Shown here in pieces: positions 49,323 through 61,026 of a stretch of 64,000 bases of DNA. The stretch covers positions 3,967,813 through 4,031,812 of the forward strand of contig CM028909.1 of assembly GCA_016801845.1 (NCBI GenBank). The letters are read 5' to 3'. The translations under genes and the position numbers were made by a program. This DNA is from Polydactylus sextarius (lineage: Eukaryota; Chordata; Actinopteri; Polynemidae). Numbering within the stretch: the stretch's first letter is position 1; each line of letters starts with the position of its first letter. The notes below the pieces were generated by a model. The model saw nothing but the letters and a program-made list of their open reading frames with translations. It ran no database searches and was not told the origin of the DNA.

Positions 49323-49697
49323 ATCCACCATAGTCAAGACAAAAGCCTTTATATTTATTTATTTAAGAAGGGACAGTGTACATTAATTAACATGCCCATT
49401 TACACAGGCCCTGTTAATATACCAGATTTAGCTCAGGGCTAATTTTCACCTGTAGTCGCTGGTAGATTGATGTTAATAAAAATAAATTAGACAGACATGT
49501 ACACATATAAAAACATAAAAGCAGGGCACTCACTACATTTCAGACAGTAGATATTATATTGCTTACCTTTAGTAGTGTGGTAAACCATAACTATGACATA
49601 GTCAAACCAAAGACCTTCACCTCCTTCCTCTGTAACTGAATTAATTCAAAAATGACAAAAGTCTGCCAGGCTGCATTCACAATCTTTCCTATCTGGG
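49270..49697 (-). mobile_element. MITE family 'CCCAGATA', copy 4, interrupted by an insertion
   Basis: On the minus strand the copy starts CCCAGATAGGAAAGATTGTG at 49697 and continues through CTGGCAGACTTTTGTC, GAAGGTCTTTGGTTTGAC and CATAGTTATGGTTTACCAC to about 49566. It resumes at about 49350 with AAAGGCTTTTGTCTTGACTA and TTTTGGGTGAGTTTTA. The other end is replaced by the TA/TG microsatellite of the palindrome at 49110-49322. The piece at about 49351-49565 is a separate insertion. Confidence 0.65.
49351..49565. mobile_element. Unknown repeat inserted in MITE copy 4
   Basis: About 215 bp without counterpart in the other MITE copies, beginning TTTATTTATTT and AAGGGACAGTGTACATTAA. It splits continuous MITE sequence. 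A TTTA-rich border would fit the tail of a minus-strand retroposon. Its family is not recognised. Confidence 0.4.
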
Positions 49698-50925
49698 TTG
49701 TGGTTCTCCAGGGGCTAGAAAGTGTTTTTGGGTCGTCTACCTTGTTTGACCTGTTGTCTATATGACACATCCTTGTAGTAGCTGAACATGGATGGATGAG
49801 AAGTGCTACATGTATAATTTCGTTTGGTCATTGGAAGGTTGGACTGCTTATTTGTCAATGACACTGAAGGTTAACAAACACTGCCAGTTTTAGCACATAA
49901 GCCCAAATATAGATTTTGTCAAACAGGTCAGTGCTGGTTGAAATGCTTTGACATGGCTAGAGACAACACACTCCTGTTTCCAAATTATGTTTGAGAAAAG
50001 TTTTTTATCCCATCAGGTCCCCAGACTGGTTCATCCTGGTTACTGTGAGTCGACGTCTTCAGCACATTTGCCACCATGAACAAATCTTCTAGACCTGATG
50101 TGAGAAAATTAATGAAAGAGAATGAAACAAACGTTAGCTCCCACCTGGTCCCAACCAAATGTCTTTGTGTTCAAGAAAAAAATGAGTCTTGCTTCAAGTA
50201 CACACTGAAATCCCTGGGTATGTTTCATCTGAGCGAAGTAAGAACTGACGTGGCTGATATCCAGCTGGGAGAGCGATGTAGAAATGATAGAGGGGAATGA
50301 TAGAGGAAGAGTAACATGTTGGATGGATATGTTATTATTCTCAAAGCTCAGGGGGAGAAAAATGAAAGAGAGGAATATATACGGGAGAGGAAGAGGACTT
50401 GTGTACTATTGAAAAGCAATTATTTAAGAGATACAAAAATAAGAGGGACTTTGCTCTTTTGCAGTTGAACGCACAAACAATACAGGAGTATTTTCATTGC
50501 TTCTGCAGCTCAGGTAAAAAACACAAAGGCTGCAGCAGTGAAAGACAGGGCTGAGACAGCATCAGACAGCACGGAGGGTAAACTAGGAGACCGTTTTATT
50601 GCAGCTGCGATTCAGTCAGGGGGAATGATGAGAGAATACGAGAGCGCTAGTGTTTTACTGAAAAAGGAAGGTGGAAAGACCAGAGCACGGGAAAGTTTTA
50701 GTGTTATTGCTACTCAAATAGGATTATTGTCTGAGGGCGGGGAGAGAGTGATTTCTCTGCTCCCAAGAGAAGAGAAGGTTATTGATGATGTTTGCAGCTT
50801 CAAGATAGAAAATAACTGGATACACAGATTAGATGAACTGGCCCCAGAATTGTCTGAAAGTTCCTAAAAACTTCCGACAACAGAATCAAACTGCTGTGAT
50901 TTGATCGTTTGTCTGACGTCTTGGC
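49698..50925. other. Noncoding apart from one weak reading frame
   Basis: Holds the unrecognised frame at 50538-50867. Otherwise featureless. Confidence 0.5.
50538..50867 (+). CDS. Unrecognised 109-residue reading frame, probably not a gene
   Basis: It begins MKDRAETASDSTEGKLG and has a balanced, charged composition with few low-complexity runs, unlike most other frames here. I recognise no domain, signal peptide or membrane segment. No splice structure, TATA box or polyadenylation signal is evident near it. It could be a remnant of a retroelement gene or a chance frame. Listed only because it is the most protein-like unassigned frame. Confidence 0.12.
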   Translation: MKDRAETASDSTEGKLGDRFIAAAIQSGGMMREYESASVLLKKEGGKTRARESFSVIATQIGLLSEGGERVISLLPREEKVIDDVCSFKIENNWIHRLDELAPELSESS

Positions 50926-51036
50926 GATCAAGGGTGGTCCGGATGCACAGATTCATCATTTTCCTAAACAACAGACCAATGTGTCCATGAAGAGCAAGGA
51001 AAATGATGAATCTGCTGATCCGGAACAACCTTGATC
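50926..51036. repeat. Hairpin: 40-bp inverted repeat, 31-base loop
   Basis: 50926-50965 and 50997-51036 are reverse complements at 35 of 40 positions without gaps, including 18 consecutive pairs nearest the loop (CAGATTCATCATTTTCCT). It lies nine bases left of the dispersed repeat at 51045, so it may be part of the same element. The stem is long enough to resemble a small-RNA precursor, but nothing else supports that. Confidence 0.85.
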
Positions 51037-51044
51037 ACCAGTTG

Positions 51045-51192
51045 TTATGAAAACTAGACGCTGGGTAACTCTTGTAAAACAGTCTTTTAACTCTCAGTTC
51101 ACTTACTAAGTTATCAGTACTTCATTTTATGTGTAGGGACCCTATTCATGCTACTGCTGAAGTGATATTTTGATATTTAGATACATTTGGCT
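51045..51192 (+). repeat. Dispersed repeat, copy 1 (second copy at window end)
   Basis: It shares with the minus strand of 63806-63993, in the same order, TTATGAAAAC, GGGTAA, TCTTGTAAAACAGTCTTT, TTCACTTACTAAGTTATCAG, ATGTGTAGGGACCCTATTCA, CTGAAGTGATATTTTGA and TTTAGATAC. Copy 1 lacks about 30 bases before the last word. Noncoding. Confidence 0.85.
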
Positions 51193-52189
51193 GAAGAAAA
51201 GTAATCATTTCAAGCACTTTGCCTTTTGCCAACTATGTACCAGCTGAGGCGAATGATTGCTGTAGTGTTTGCTATGAACTGATAAAGTCATGTCTCCAGA
51301 GTCAAAGCTGGAAAGTCACACGTGTTAAACTTCTAGGAACAAAGCCACGAGACATTTTAAAGCAAACGACAGATGCTGTAGATTTTCTGGTTAGAAAAAT
51401 TCTCCCACGGAGGATACTTCAGTCTGACAGGAAATTGGAGTGTCAGGTCCACGAGGGTCTAGTCTCAGAGACTCACAGACCTTGAGGCGTGAGGGCTCAG
51501 GCTCCATCCAACCATCAAATCACTCAGTGCCTGAAGCTTCTCTCACAGACTCTCTGAGCCTTACTGTCTATGCATTACTTTCCTTAAATTGGCTTTTTTT
51601 TTTTTTTTGCATTGAATGTGAAAGATAGAAATTACCACGAAAAGCCCAGAGGCATGAAAAATAGGTAAACAAATGTTTCAAAGGAAAAAAGCAAGTAATT
51701 TAACATTAAATGAAGAAAGTAAATAATGAGACGGCACAGTTTAGTATCATCAGTGTCATGTCGTATTGAGCTACAACTCTATTTCATTCCTGATTGAACA
51801 ATTTCAAGATCTCGCTGCCTCTCGCACTCAACTGAAATCAGCTCTCAGTAACTTAATGAAAATAACAGGATAATAGGATAATAGACACGACAAGAGTTTT
51901 AAACTCAGGTTTGATGTGTTGATGGAGCTAAACAGCATATTAACTTGTAGCCTTTTAAAAAATAATTTCAGTGATTGATATTTGTCTGCTGGTTTGGTAT
52001 TAAATTGTGTCTATAATTTAAGGCAACATGAATCAAATTATTTTAGTCACTTTTTTTTTTTTTTTTTTTTCACAATTCTTTATGAACTGTGACATTTAAA
52101 CACTGACTGCAGCAGATCACAGAGGAAAAGGTTAAATGAGGCCGGGAACAGTTAAAAACAAACTAACAATGAAAAATGTGAACGTTCAC

Positions 52190-52191
52190 AC

Positions 52192-52246
<55 letters not shown>

Positions 52247-52285
52247 GTCAGTCAGTCAGACACAGACAGACAGACAGACAGACAG
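52190..52285. repeat. (CAGA)n with (CAGT)n interruption
   Basis: About twelve CAGA units, then CAGT units near 52244-52258, then CAGA again. Confidence 0.95.
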
Positions 52286-52550
52286 TGAGAGATTAATTTG
52301 AGGGAAGAGGAAACATAATGTGGTGAAAACTGAGCCGGCACAGTTTGGCCGATTGCTCTGAACAGCTCCCAGACAGCTGTAAACAATCCTTCAGTTTCCT
52401 CCAGATCTCCGTCACTTCTCATTCAGTCTGATGAGATGCGGGTTGATAATGACAGGCAGGGTTATTAAAACAACCCCCCTTCTTAACACTGCTGCGGATG
52501 GACACTGACAACTGCTCATGGATGTGAGTTGGTTGGTGTAAAGCTGAGCA

Positions 52551-52581
52551 GCAGGAGGAGGAGGAGGAGGAGGAGGAGGAG
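52551..52581. repeat. (GGA)n microsatellite
   Basis: Nine to ten GGA units; reads as poly-Pro on the minus strand by chance. Confidence 0.95.
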
Positions 52582-52659
52582 AGTGGGTGCAGAGAATGAA
52601 AGAAGAAGACAAAGGCTCATTTTCTATTAAAGCTGTAAAGTGTCTTTTTTCTTTTTCTC

Positions 52660-52985
52660 GGTTAGTTAAGCTGCTATAGGATTAGGCTGCTGGGGAACAC
52701 AGTTCTGTCCCCTCCACCCTTTTCCCTTCTCTTTCCGTTTTTTCAGGTATCTTTGACTCTGTTGGATCCAGATCCTACACTATTCTACATGATTATTATT
52801 ATAATTATTATTATTATTGAGGTAATCATAATGATTATTTTACTTTAACAACTACTTATAAATAGTACTAGAGTAACACTGTCTCTTCCTGGTCCCTCTC
52901 CCCTGTCCTCCCCTCCTTTTCCTTTGTCTCTTAATAATCTTTTTTATGATTTGATGATATATAAATAAATTTGAATTGAAATGAA
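52660..52985 (+). mobile_element. 3' tail fragment of the same LINE family
   Basis: 'GCTGCTATAGGATTAGGCTG' here corresponds to 'GGTGCTATAGGATTAGACTG' in the 41.8-42.8 kb copy. An ATTATT-rich stretch, a pyrimidine-rich part, 'TTTATGATTTGATGATATAT' and a TTTGAATTGAAATGAA end follow in the same order. No coding part is left. Confidence 0.7.
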
Positions 52986-53582
52986 TCGTTATTTCCCAGT
53001 TCCACAGCAACTCTGCGCAGACAATCAACTTTGTCTGATCACGTTTGATGTGACGTTATCGGAGGAGAGGAGGTGATAACAGAGTAGATCAGGATGCACA
53101 ATGACTGGAGTGACAGTGACAACACACAATTACAACTTCGACTGCAGTGTCAGTGTCACATATGCAAACTCACTGAGACGGCAGAATTCAACACATTTAC
53201 CAGCGGTGTTGAGCTTTTCATGCAATAACAAAGACATCAGGTCTGTCTGTGTAAAAAAAAACAACAACACCTCAGGGACTTTTCCCCTGGCAGGTTTGAC
53301 AAACTGCTACAGTCAGTGTGCCAGAGAAGTAAAGATGCTCTAAGTGGCACACGGTCCTGCAGGAAGACAAGCCAGAATTAATGCTTCAGTCGGATGAATA
53401 TTGGATCTGGAAACTGTGCTTTCACGTTGACGTTGGTCTGCTTTAATCTACCTCTATGAAAGTGGACCTCTACAGGCTAATGGATGGACTGAGGGATAGA
53501 AAGAGCAGTGCACCTTCCATAGAGGAAAACAGACTTGAAGCACAAAAATATGCATCGGCACCTTTATGTTATGTGACATATC

Positions 53583-54340
53583 TAGGGCTGGAATCAACCA
53601 AAGAGATTCTTGGTCGACTGAAGCCCTGAAAATTCAACTAAAAATCGACTAATCGTGGGGGGAGGGTGGTTGGGGGGACTGAAATTAATTACACACTCTG
53701 ACGGCAACACATGTATGATTTCCTAAAATATACTGTCAACTAGTGATATTAGCACAAGAACTGTTGAGGAATATTTAGACAATGTTTTTTTCACCATATA
53801 ATAATTGACTCTGTGCATGTCCACACACAGAGCGAGACTGAGCATCAGAGCTCAGCCTCGCGGCCGAGACACAAATAGACTATTAACTTAATATCATTTT
53901 TGCGTTTGGATGATAGAGGAGGCTCAACATCCAGCATGATCGCGGTGTATCTGAAGGATTGTTGCCAGCAGGTGCTCCTGAAGTTATAAAATAATTATTA
54001 GGCTAAAACACTGAAATATGCCAATTTTGTTCATATACTCAAAACGGATGAAGCAACCTAAAGCAGACAAGTTATCTTACTGATTTTAGGTGATATGGTG
54101 TGTTCAGGAAAAGTCCAGAACAGCCGCCCGGTCTACAGCTGTCGGCCGTCTGTAGTCCTGACAGTCCTGACAGTCTGACGCTGTAGATCAGCAGCCAGAT
54201 TGACACACGTTGGTCTGCGGCTTATTCGTATTGAAAATATATGAAACAGACACAATAAAATATCAACCAATCAGAATTTTGGTCGAACCAGAACATATCA
54301 ACCAATAAATCAACCAGTCAACTGGGAGATTACAGCCTCA
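53583..54340. mobile_element. Non-autonomous hAT-type transposon, about 0.76 kb
   Basis: Left end TAGGGCTGGAATCAACCA and inverted right end TGAGGCTGTAATCTCCCA match at 13 of 18 positions. The 8-bp flanks are GACATATC (53575-53582) and GACATATT (54341-54348), a 7 of 8 match, which fits an aged hAT target duplication. Subterminal GGTCGAC(T)/GGTCGA words occur at both ends. No transposase remnant recognised. Confidence 0.65.
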
Positions 54341-55268
54341 GACATATTAATGTGTTTCCTTCATTTACATTAAAACCCTGAGGTCAGGACACTTCAGAGC
54401 AGTCACAGTGTGTTACAGTAGCCACTGTTATCTAAACACACTTCAGATACAACCAGAGTTTATGTAACTGGCTGTAACATTACACCTTCACATAAAGCTT
54501 TAACACTGGTCACTATTAAGAGAGAAATGAACATGATGTGGTTTTATTGTTTAAAGAGCTCTTGTCTTTTATTTCCCAGCTCTCTGTTTGCTCTCAGCTT
54601 CTCCACCAGCAGACAAGATGACCTCACCTCCAAAGAGCTTTTAATTACCTTCACAATCAATATAGTATCTGTCAACTCACAAGCTCCAACCGGGTTATTA
54701 ATTACATTTTACTTTTAAATGTACATGTGTGTGTTCACCTGATTAATCAGTGTTCTGCTTCATATTTATTTTGTTACATTTCACATTCACTTAGTTCAGG
54801 GTCACTACAGGCAATTTGTTTTATTCTCATTCTAAGTTTATGTAGATCAGCGTTCACTTCCATTATCACCAGTTTAACAGCGATTAAGGGTCAATCCCAT
54901 TTCTCTTTTTTTACCCCTTCTCTTACCCCTACTCCTCATCCCCTGAAACAAAGTATCCATGACAACTGAATGACAACAAACAAAGATGTCATCTACATTC
55001 TCGTCTGTGCCAATCAAGTTGACGATGGATTAAAAACTAAGAAGCTATTCATTTAAATTAATCTCACGTCTCATCAGAACAGAAAAGTTACATTTACAAA
55101 CATTAGCTAGCGACTGCTAGCGAACGCTAACGAACATTACCATGAAATCCTGTGTGTTTGCTCAGAGAGGTGTGGTGAACGTCTTGAAATATTGTCTTTC
55201 TATGATTTATTGATTTTTTTATCGTTTGAGTTCACCATAGCACTCAGTGAGCGGGTATACCAGGCTGT

Positions 55269-56080
55269 GGCTGCATCCGTATCCTTAGTACACACAGCGT
55301 ACCACTGAGTGCTACTACTGGACCGTTGCAGTAGTAGCTACTACATATCAAGCTAACCAGTAGTAGCACAATTCAGACGTACTACAACGCCGCCATCTTG
55401 CCTGTTTTGTGACCCGGATGTTTACGTCAACGTCATGATTTTGCGGCTTGAAGTGGAGGGTTAGCTACCACGGCTAGTTAGCATCGCAGTCATAGCGGCG
55501 ACTTTTTACACACATTGGTGATGTGAATGACTATGGACATGTTTTATTTACTGAAGTACATTTGGCTTTTATTTACTTAACAGTCTGCATTTGCGTTTTA
55601 ATGCAATCGCTTTTTAAGGTTTGTATAGAAACGGTCGGAAAATAAGTTAAACATCACAGGATATCTGACCCTTATGCTGTTCCCCTGTTATCAAAAACAA
55701 ATTTGAATAAAATTGTAAAAATTTTAAAATAATCTCTCCCTGGCCGCTGTCTCCATTCCTATTCACTAACAAGCACATAGATGTGGTTGTCGATCACTGT
55801 TTATTATACATAATTAATTCATCCCTGTAATTATCAGATGTCACATTTAGCTGGCGAAGTTTCTTCTTCTACAGTTTTCAACCTCCTGGTGACTTCTGGG
55901 ATAGCGTAGTTAGCGTAGTGTACATCGCTTGCATACTGCAAAATCCTAGCGGAAGTAGGAAACCATCCGGGAACCTTTTGCCTACTACTGAAAGATACTA
56001 AGGTATTCGGACGTACTAGAGCGTCGCTTACTCATTTTTGCTACTACGTAGTAGAATAGTTGGGATATTTGGATGCAGCC
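55269..56080. mobile_element. TIR element with GGCTGCATCC ends, about 0.8 kb
   Basis: GGCTGCATCC at 55269-55278 is exactly inverted as GGATGCAGCC at 56071-56080. Inside each end lie clusters of CTACTAC/GTAGTAG (55310-55385 and 55980-56055) that extend the symmetry. CpG-rich words such as CCGGATGTTTACGTCA occur near the left end. No transposase frame. Target duplication not found. Confidence 0.55.
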
Positions 56081-56673
56081 TGAGTTTTGTTGGCTGCTTC
56101 GACCCATAATGCTTTGCGCTACATCTGTACCTGACCAGGGTCTGTTCTGTGGGTTCTCTAGCTCTAATGGTCCAAACACCCAGTGGTTATGTTGCTGATG
56201 ACTCTAAACCCTGTAGCTGTGAATGTAAATGTGTCTGGTTGTTGTGATGCTCCACCATCATTCAGTCATTCGGGATTGTCTGCAGCTCTCAATAGTTTTA
56301 GTGGTAAAGTTAATAGATTATTAATTTCAGAAGATGTTCAGAAGTTTAATGTGCACAAAAAAAAAATCAGCTTTTTGGCTTCCAAACATAGAGCTGGAGA
56401 AGAGTTTTATCACGCTACGCTCCACCAAACACAGTCCTTAAAAAGGTCAGACAGCGTCACCGAATGTTCTTTATTCTTCTTTATCTTGCCACTATTTTAT
56501 TGAGTGACAGAGTCTGAGTCTCAGTGTCCGGGGGAAGAAGTTCAGGAAGATTTCACCTGATGTGCTGCATTAATTGAATAACCCAGTTTAATTCTCCAAT
56601 AAGGAGCCGGGAGTCCTGGAGCCTGTCTTTGAAAAATATGGAAATCATCCCCTCAGTGTCCCCACGAGACCTG

Positions 56674-56681
<8 letters not shown>

Positions 56682-56718
<37 letters not shown>
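56682..56718. repeat. (CT)n microsatellite
   Basis: Uninterrupted CT alternation of about 37 bases. Confidence 0.95.
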
Positions 56719-56723
<5 letters not shown>

Positions 56724-57554
56724 AAATTCTCATCACATCTGAAACAGTCCAGGGACAGAAAAAGACTGTGTGGTTTCATCAACACTAACTTCAATAAAAT
56801 CCAGACAAGTAGTTTCAATTACCTGATGTTAATCTCTGAATCAGTCTATTCCAATAAAATCAATCATCAGAGTGGCAGGATTTGAAGTGTCACGTCTCAT
56901 CTGTGCAGACTTAAGATCAGACCGTGAAACGCTTCAGTGTTGCTGGTTCCACTTCAAACATTCGGCAAAATGCACTTATAGCTCTTGTTGCTCCAGGCCA
57001 TTTCCTACATTTATTTCTGGAAACAAAAAAAAAAATCTCTCTAACACACATAAACACCAGATCTCAGAAGACAAGTTTCATACATTGCAAAGCTTCTGGG
57101 AACTACAGATGGTAATTACATTGAAAGCCTCTTAAAGCCTCCGCAGGAAAACTTCACTGTCAAGTTTTTTTGTAACTTCCCAGTCCTTTGTCTTTAAAAA
57201 GTTTCCTCTGCTTTATAGTAAACACAATACAAACACACAACCTCTATGGCTCTTTGGTTTGGTGGTGAGGTTAAGGTTTCCCCAGGTAACACAGCTGAGT
57301 CATTTTTGTTTGTCTTTTTGTGGTTTTAGAAGCATAGTTGACTTTATTGATCGTATCATGTTGTATCATGTTGTAAGCTCAACACCACAGCTCTTAAATC
57401 TGTAGCTTTACATTACATAGAGCTGCCTAAAGGACAGAGGGGGAAAGAGGCACAAAGTAGAAATTGATCAAGTGAAATTAAAACGTCGAGGTGGCGACTG
57501 AGGCGATTTATCAAACGTAGAGCGATCAGGAAGTGAGTGAGACGTCACAGAGCT

Positions 57555-57571
57555 GGTTTCACTTTCAGTTT
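57555..57571 (-). promoter_or_regulatory. ISRE-like motif
   Basis: The minus strand reads AAACTGAAAGTGAAACC, containing the GAAANNGAAA pattern bound by interferon regulatory factors. A GACGTCAC word lies just left (57541) and a palindromic CRE TGACGTCA at 57999-58006. No gene is identified beside them, so function is open. Confidence 0.35.
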
Positions 57572-59103
57572 AATGAGTTGTACTGAGTTTATTATTATTG
57601 CTTGTATTTATTACTTTTGCTGAGCTATTGTGAAATGTATGTGGCTCATCTGTTCATTTCTAAGTAAAAGGTTGTGGATTCAATAAATCATCAATTTTTA
57701 CTAACTGAAGAAAGAAGTCATGAAGTTTTATAAATGATCTGATTTGTAAACTGAAAGTTGTTTCACCTTGGTGACAAACGTCTGAAGCATGAATCTGTGT
57801 AAGTTTTCTAGTACAGAGGTTTTGTCATCTGATATATTTTGCATGTATGAATAAAGGTACATTTTGCATTTTTTACTAAATTTGTTTCAGCCGTACATTT
57901 AGGTGAAGAAATATATTAATTTGTTGATTTCAATTGATGATTTATCTGCTTCTGAAAATACGTAACTGGTTCAACTACAAACCAAACAGTCTGGTAGGTG
58001 ACGTCATGTCACAAACTTTTTCCCCATCTCTTCCTGGCTGAAGACAGAACGAGGAGCAGGTGATAAAACTGACCAGGTCAGATATTTTCCTAGGTAGCGT
58101 AGCTGCTGTTAAGCTAACGTTAGTTGTCAGAGTTTGATGGAGACGTAAATTTTGCGAGACAAGCGTTGTAGTTGTAGCTACGTGGTCTCACACAAAACCT
58201 AAAATAATGTATGCTGCCTGTCACTAAACAGTCTTCTCTCCATGTCAAACATTATCTTTAACAGTCACAAATATCATATGTGAAAATCACGACACAGTTC
58301 AAACAGGACCAGAAAATATTTTTTTTCTCTCCATAGACACTAGTTCATAATTTTTACAATCAGAGGACTCAAGGACAGTAGATGGACGTGACCTCTCATC
58401 GCTCTCATCGCGTATTCGTCCATCTGGCTTTGAAGATCTGGTAGAAACGTGTACAGTTTAGCCTTGAGGACGTGTCTCAGTGTCTCTGTTCTGAAATGAA
58501 ACATTAGCAAACCATGTTCTCATGTACAGAACAGCACTGAGAGCTGACGTTGGCTATCGACTCCCACTGACCATCTCTGATGCTGATGTGACCAGAGCTG
58601 AAAGCTCACGAAGCATAATGTTCTAATAGTAAAAGAAAAAATTAAAGTTAACCTGACAGATTTTCACAATAACATCAGTTGAAATGTACGAACAGGAAGC
58701 ATATCAACACTATGTTAGACGACAGGTCAGTGGTTTGATCTCTGATAGATTTATACTCAACAGTCTGTTTACAGGCTGTGTCTCACTGCATTAAGCTCTT
58801 ATGTGACCACAGAGCTGCTGAGTGATGTCTGATAAACCGCCTGAGGTGACATCACTCGGTGGAGTCTGAACGATGTGAGTTTATCAAACAGCAACTGCTT
58901 CCAGCAAATACACCTGAATCTGTCAAGAATCTGTTGATTTGAGCTGCATCATGGGAGATGTAGGCACCAGGTTTTTGGAAGGACGACATCATATAATAAA
59001 ACATTTGAGATGTACAGTTCTGCTTGTCAACACTGTTTCTCCTTCAACTCAGACTCCATGACTGAACTTTACCATGACTCAACATAGTCACATTTGTTGA
59101 AAG

Positions 59104-59796
59104 TCACGGCACCGTGTGGTGCTCTTTTTCCCGGGAGATGTGTTCTGTTCAGGAGTCGTAAGCAGATTCGACTGTGCCATCCCTGACTGCCGGTTGGTGC
59201 ACCCGCGGTCTGGCTTTGAACTCTGCCTCCTCCCTCGCTTCCCTCGGTCGCCCCACCCTCGTCCTCCTGGTATTAGGCAGCTCTGGACCCATCATCCAGT
59301 CCCCTTCACTGTCGTCATTCAGCGCCCAGTCAAAAGTCAGCAGCGGGAACGTAGTCGGCAGGCACTGCTGACTACGCCACTCTGTTTGAAACGCCTTCGA
59401 CTTCGTGTTGTGTGTTAATCGACTTCTTGGCTTTGTGTCTCTGCATTTGCTGATAGCCTGCGAGCCTTGTATTTTTGTCCCAGAGTCTCTGAGTATTAAC
59501 TTATGTTCGCACGCTATTTTTGGTAGTTTTGTTTTCTTGTTATTGTGTAAATGTTTAGACCTATTTTTATTTTGTATTATTTCTTGGTATTTGGTTTTTT
59601 GGTTAAACTAGAGCCATTGTTCTCCTTTTGTGTTTTTGGTTGGATTTTGTATACTCCTTTTGTTGAGAATAGTCCTCCTTTTGTTCTTATATTGCACCTT
59701 AATTAACCTTCTAATTAAATTCAATTTTCAATCAACCACTCACTATCTGGTTATTTATGTTACTCCCTCATACTCCTAATTGCTGGGGTCGTAACA
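59104..59796 (+). mobile_element. Possible solo LTR
   Basis: A roughly 0.7-kb block with a GC-rich first half (GTCACGGCACCGTG start, 59104-59400), a T-rich second half and an end reading GGGGTCGTAACA. This composition and the terminal words resemble fish gypsy-type LTRs. No second LTR, primer-binding site, gag or pol is present, and I could not find a matching 5-bp target duplication. The short reading frames at 59116-59418 are not protein-like. Confidence 0.3.
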
Positions 59797-60989
59797 CATC
59801 CACTTAAAAGCAGAAAAAGTATACGGGTGATTAATAGCATTAATGAGGGAGTCTATTTCAATGGACCCGTTTGAGAAGTTAAATTCTTCCCTGTGAGCAG
59901 ACTGGAGCTGCAGCGTCTTGGTATCAGTGGCCGGGGCTAGCTGGTTAGCTGGCTAATGCAAAATAAATAAATAAATAAAAAATAAAGCAAAACAAGTGAA
60001 TGTTTTTCTTCTAGACTGGCAAGCAAACACCTGTTAATGCCTATGTTAGTTACATAGCAATAAAAAATCTATATAAACCCACTTTAGACAAAACTTTACT
60101 CTATATCAACTGATTAACCGTTTACTGTCTTTGCAGATGTGTTGATATTTACCAGTTTCAGTCGTTTTTCAAGCAAAAATCCCAGATTGTCTTTAGATTT
60201 TGAATCACTGTCACGTTCTCATGATTCACACAGAAGAAGAAGAAGAAAGTTACATTACAAAGTGCAGTTTAAAAAACCAAACAGCAGCGACATGTTGCAC
60301 AGGTGCACGACTACATACACATGTAAATGGTTCTGGTTTGACAGTAAACGATGAGCTGTCAGCCGATGACAGCCAGCGAAGTCTGACCTCACGTTATTCA
60401 TTAGAGCAGCGGTCTGTCAAGCGCCAGTGTTGAGGTTGTTGTTGTTTGCGTTGTGTTGATCGTTTCCAGGGGAAAAGCAGCACGACTCCCTCAAGACAAA
60501 AACACAAGGAAGAGACAGCTGCAATTAAATACACAAGCCTGCCATCGCAGAAAGCCTCTGTCCACAAACACACACACATTTCATTTTCATTGGCACGAGA
60601 GGCTGCACACAAACACACAAGCACGTCGTCCGCCTCGTCTCCTGTCTATGAGGTCAGTGAAAATCACTGTTTTTCAGGATAAGGGGTTGGAGAGGAAGAA
60701 AGGCGGCAGGAGAGAGGAGAGGACAATAAAAGGAGAAGAGGCAGAGGATGTATGAAATCAGAGGAGACGAACAAGCATAACAGAGGAAATGAAGGAGAGA
60801 AACCAAGGAAAAGTGAAAGACTGAAGCATCGAGGAGAGTAACAGAAGAGCTGAGGTTTTCAGGAATCAGTCGCGAAGCTTCAGGTCGTTCAGGTTAAACT
60901 GCTCAGGAAATTCAGAGCAGGTGTGTGTTTGTGAAAGGAAAGTGATGTGTGTATGCATACATGTGAGTCAGAATTAAAAGGTGACTGTG

Positions 60990-61026
<37 letters not shown>

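Larger units (their letters stand above)
51193..53574. other. Noncoding with LINE tail and CAGA repeat
   Basis: Poly-T runs at 51.6 and 52.05 kb, the CAGA and GGA repeats and the LINE tail at 52.66 kb. No gene seen. Confidence 0.6.
56081..59103. other. Noncoding with scattered regulatory words
   Basis: Contains the CT tract at 56.7 kb and the ISRE- and CRE-like words at 57.54-58.0 kb. No exon recognised. Confidence 0.5.

Noticed and set aside
59116..59611. Frames at 59.1-59.6 kb as a gene
   Set aside because: No domain content; the block fits an LTR better, though even that is uncertain.
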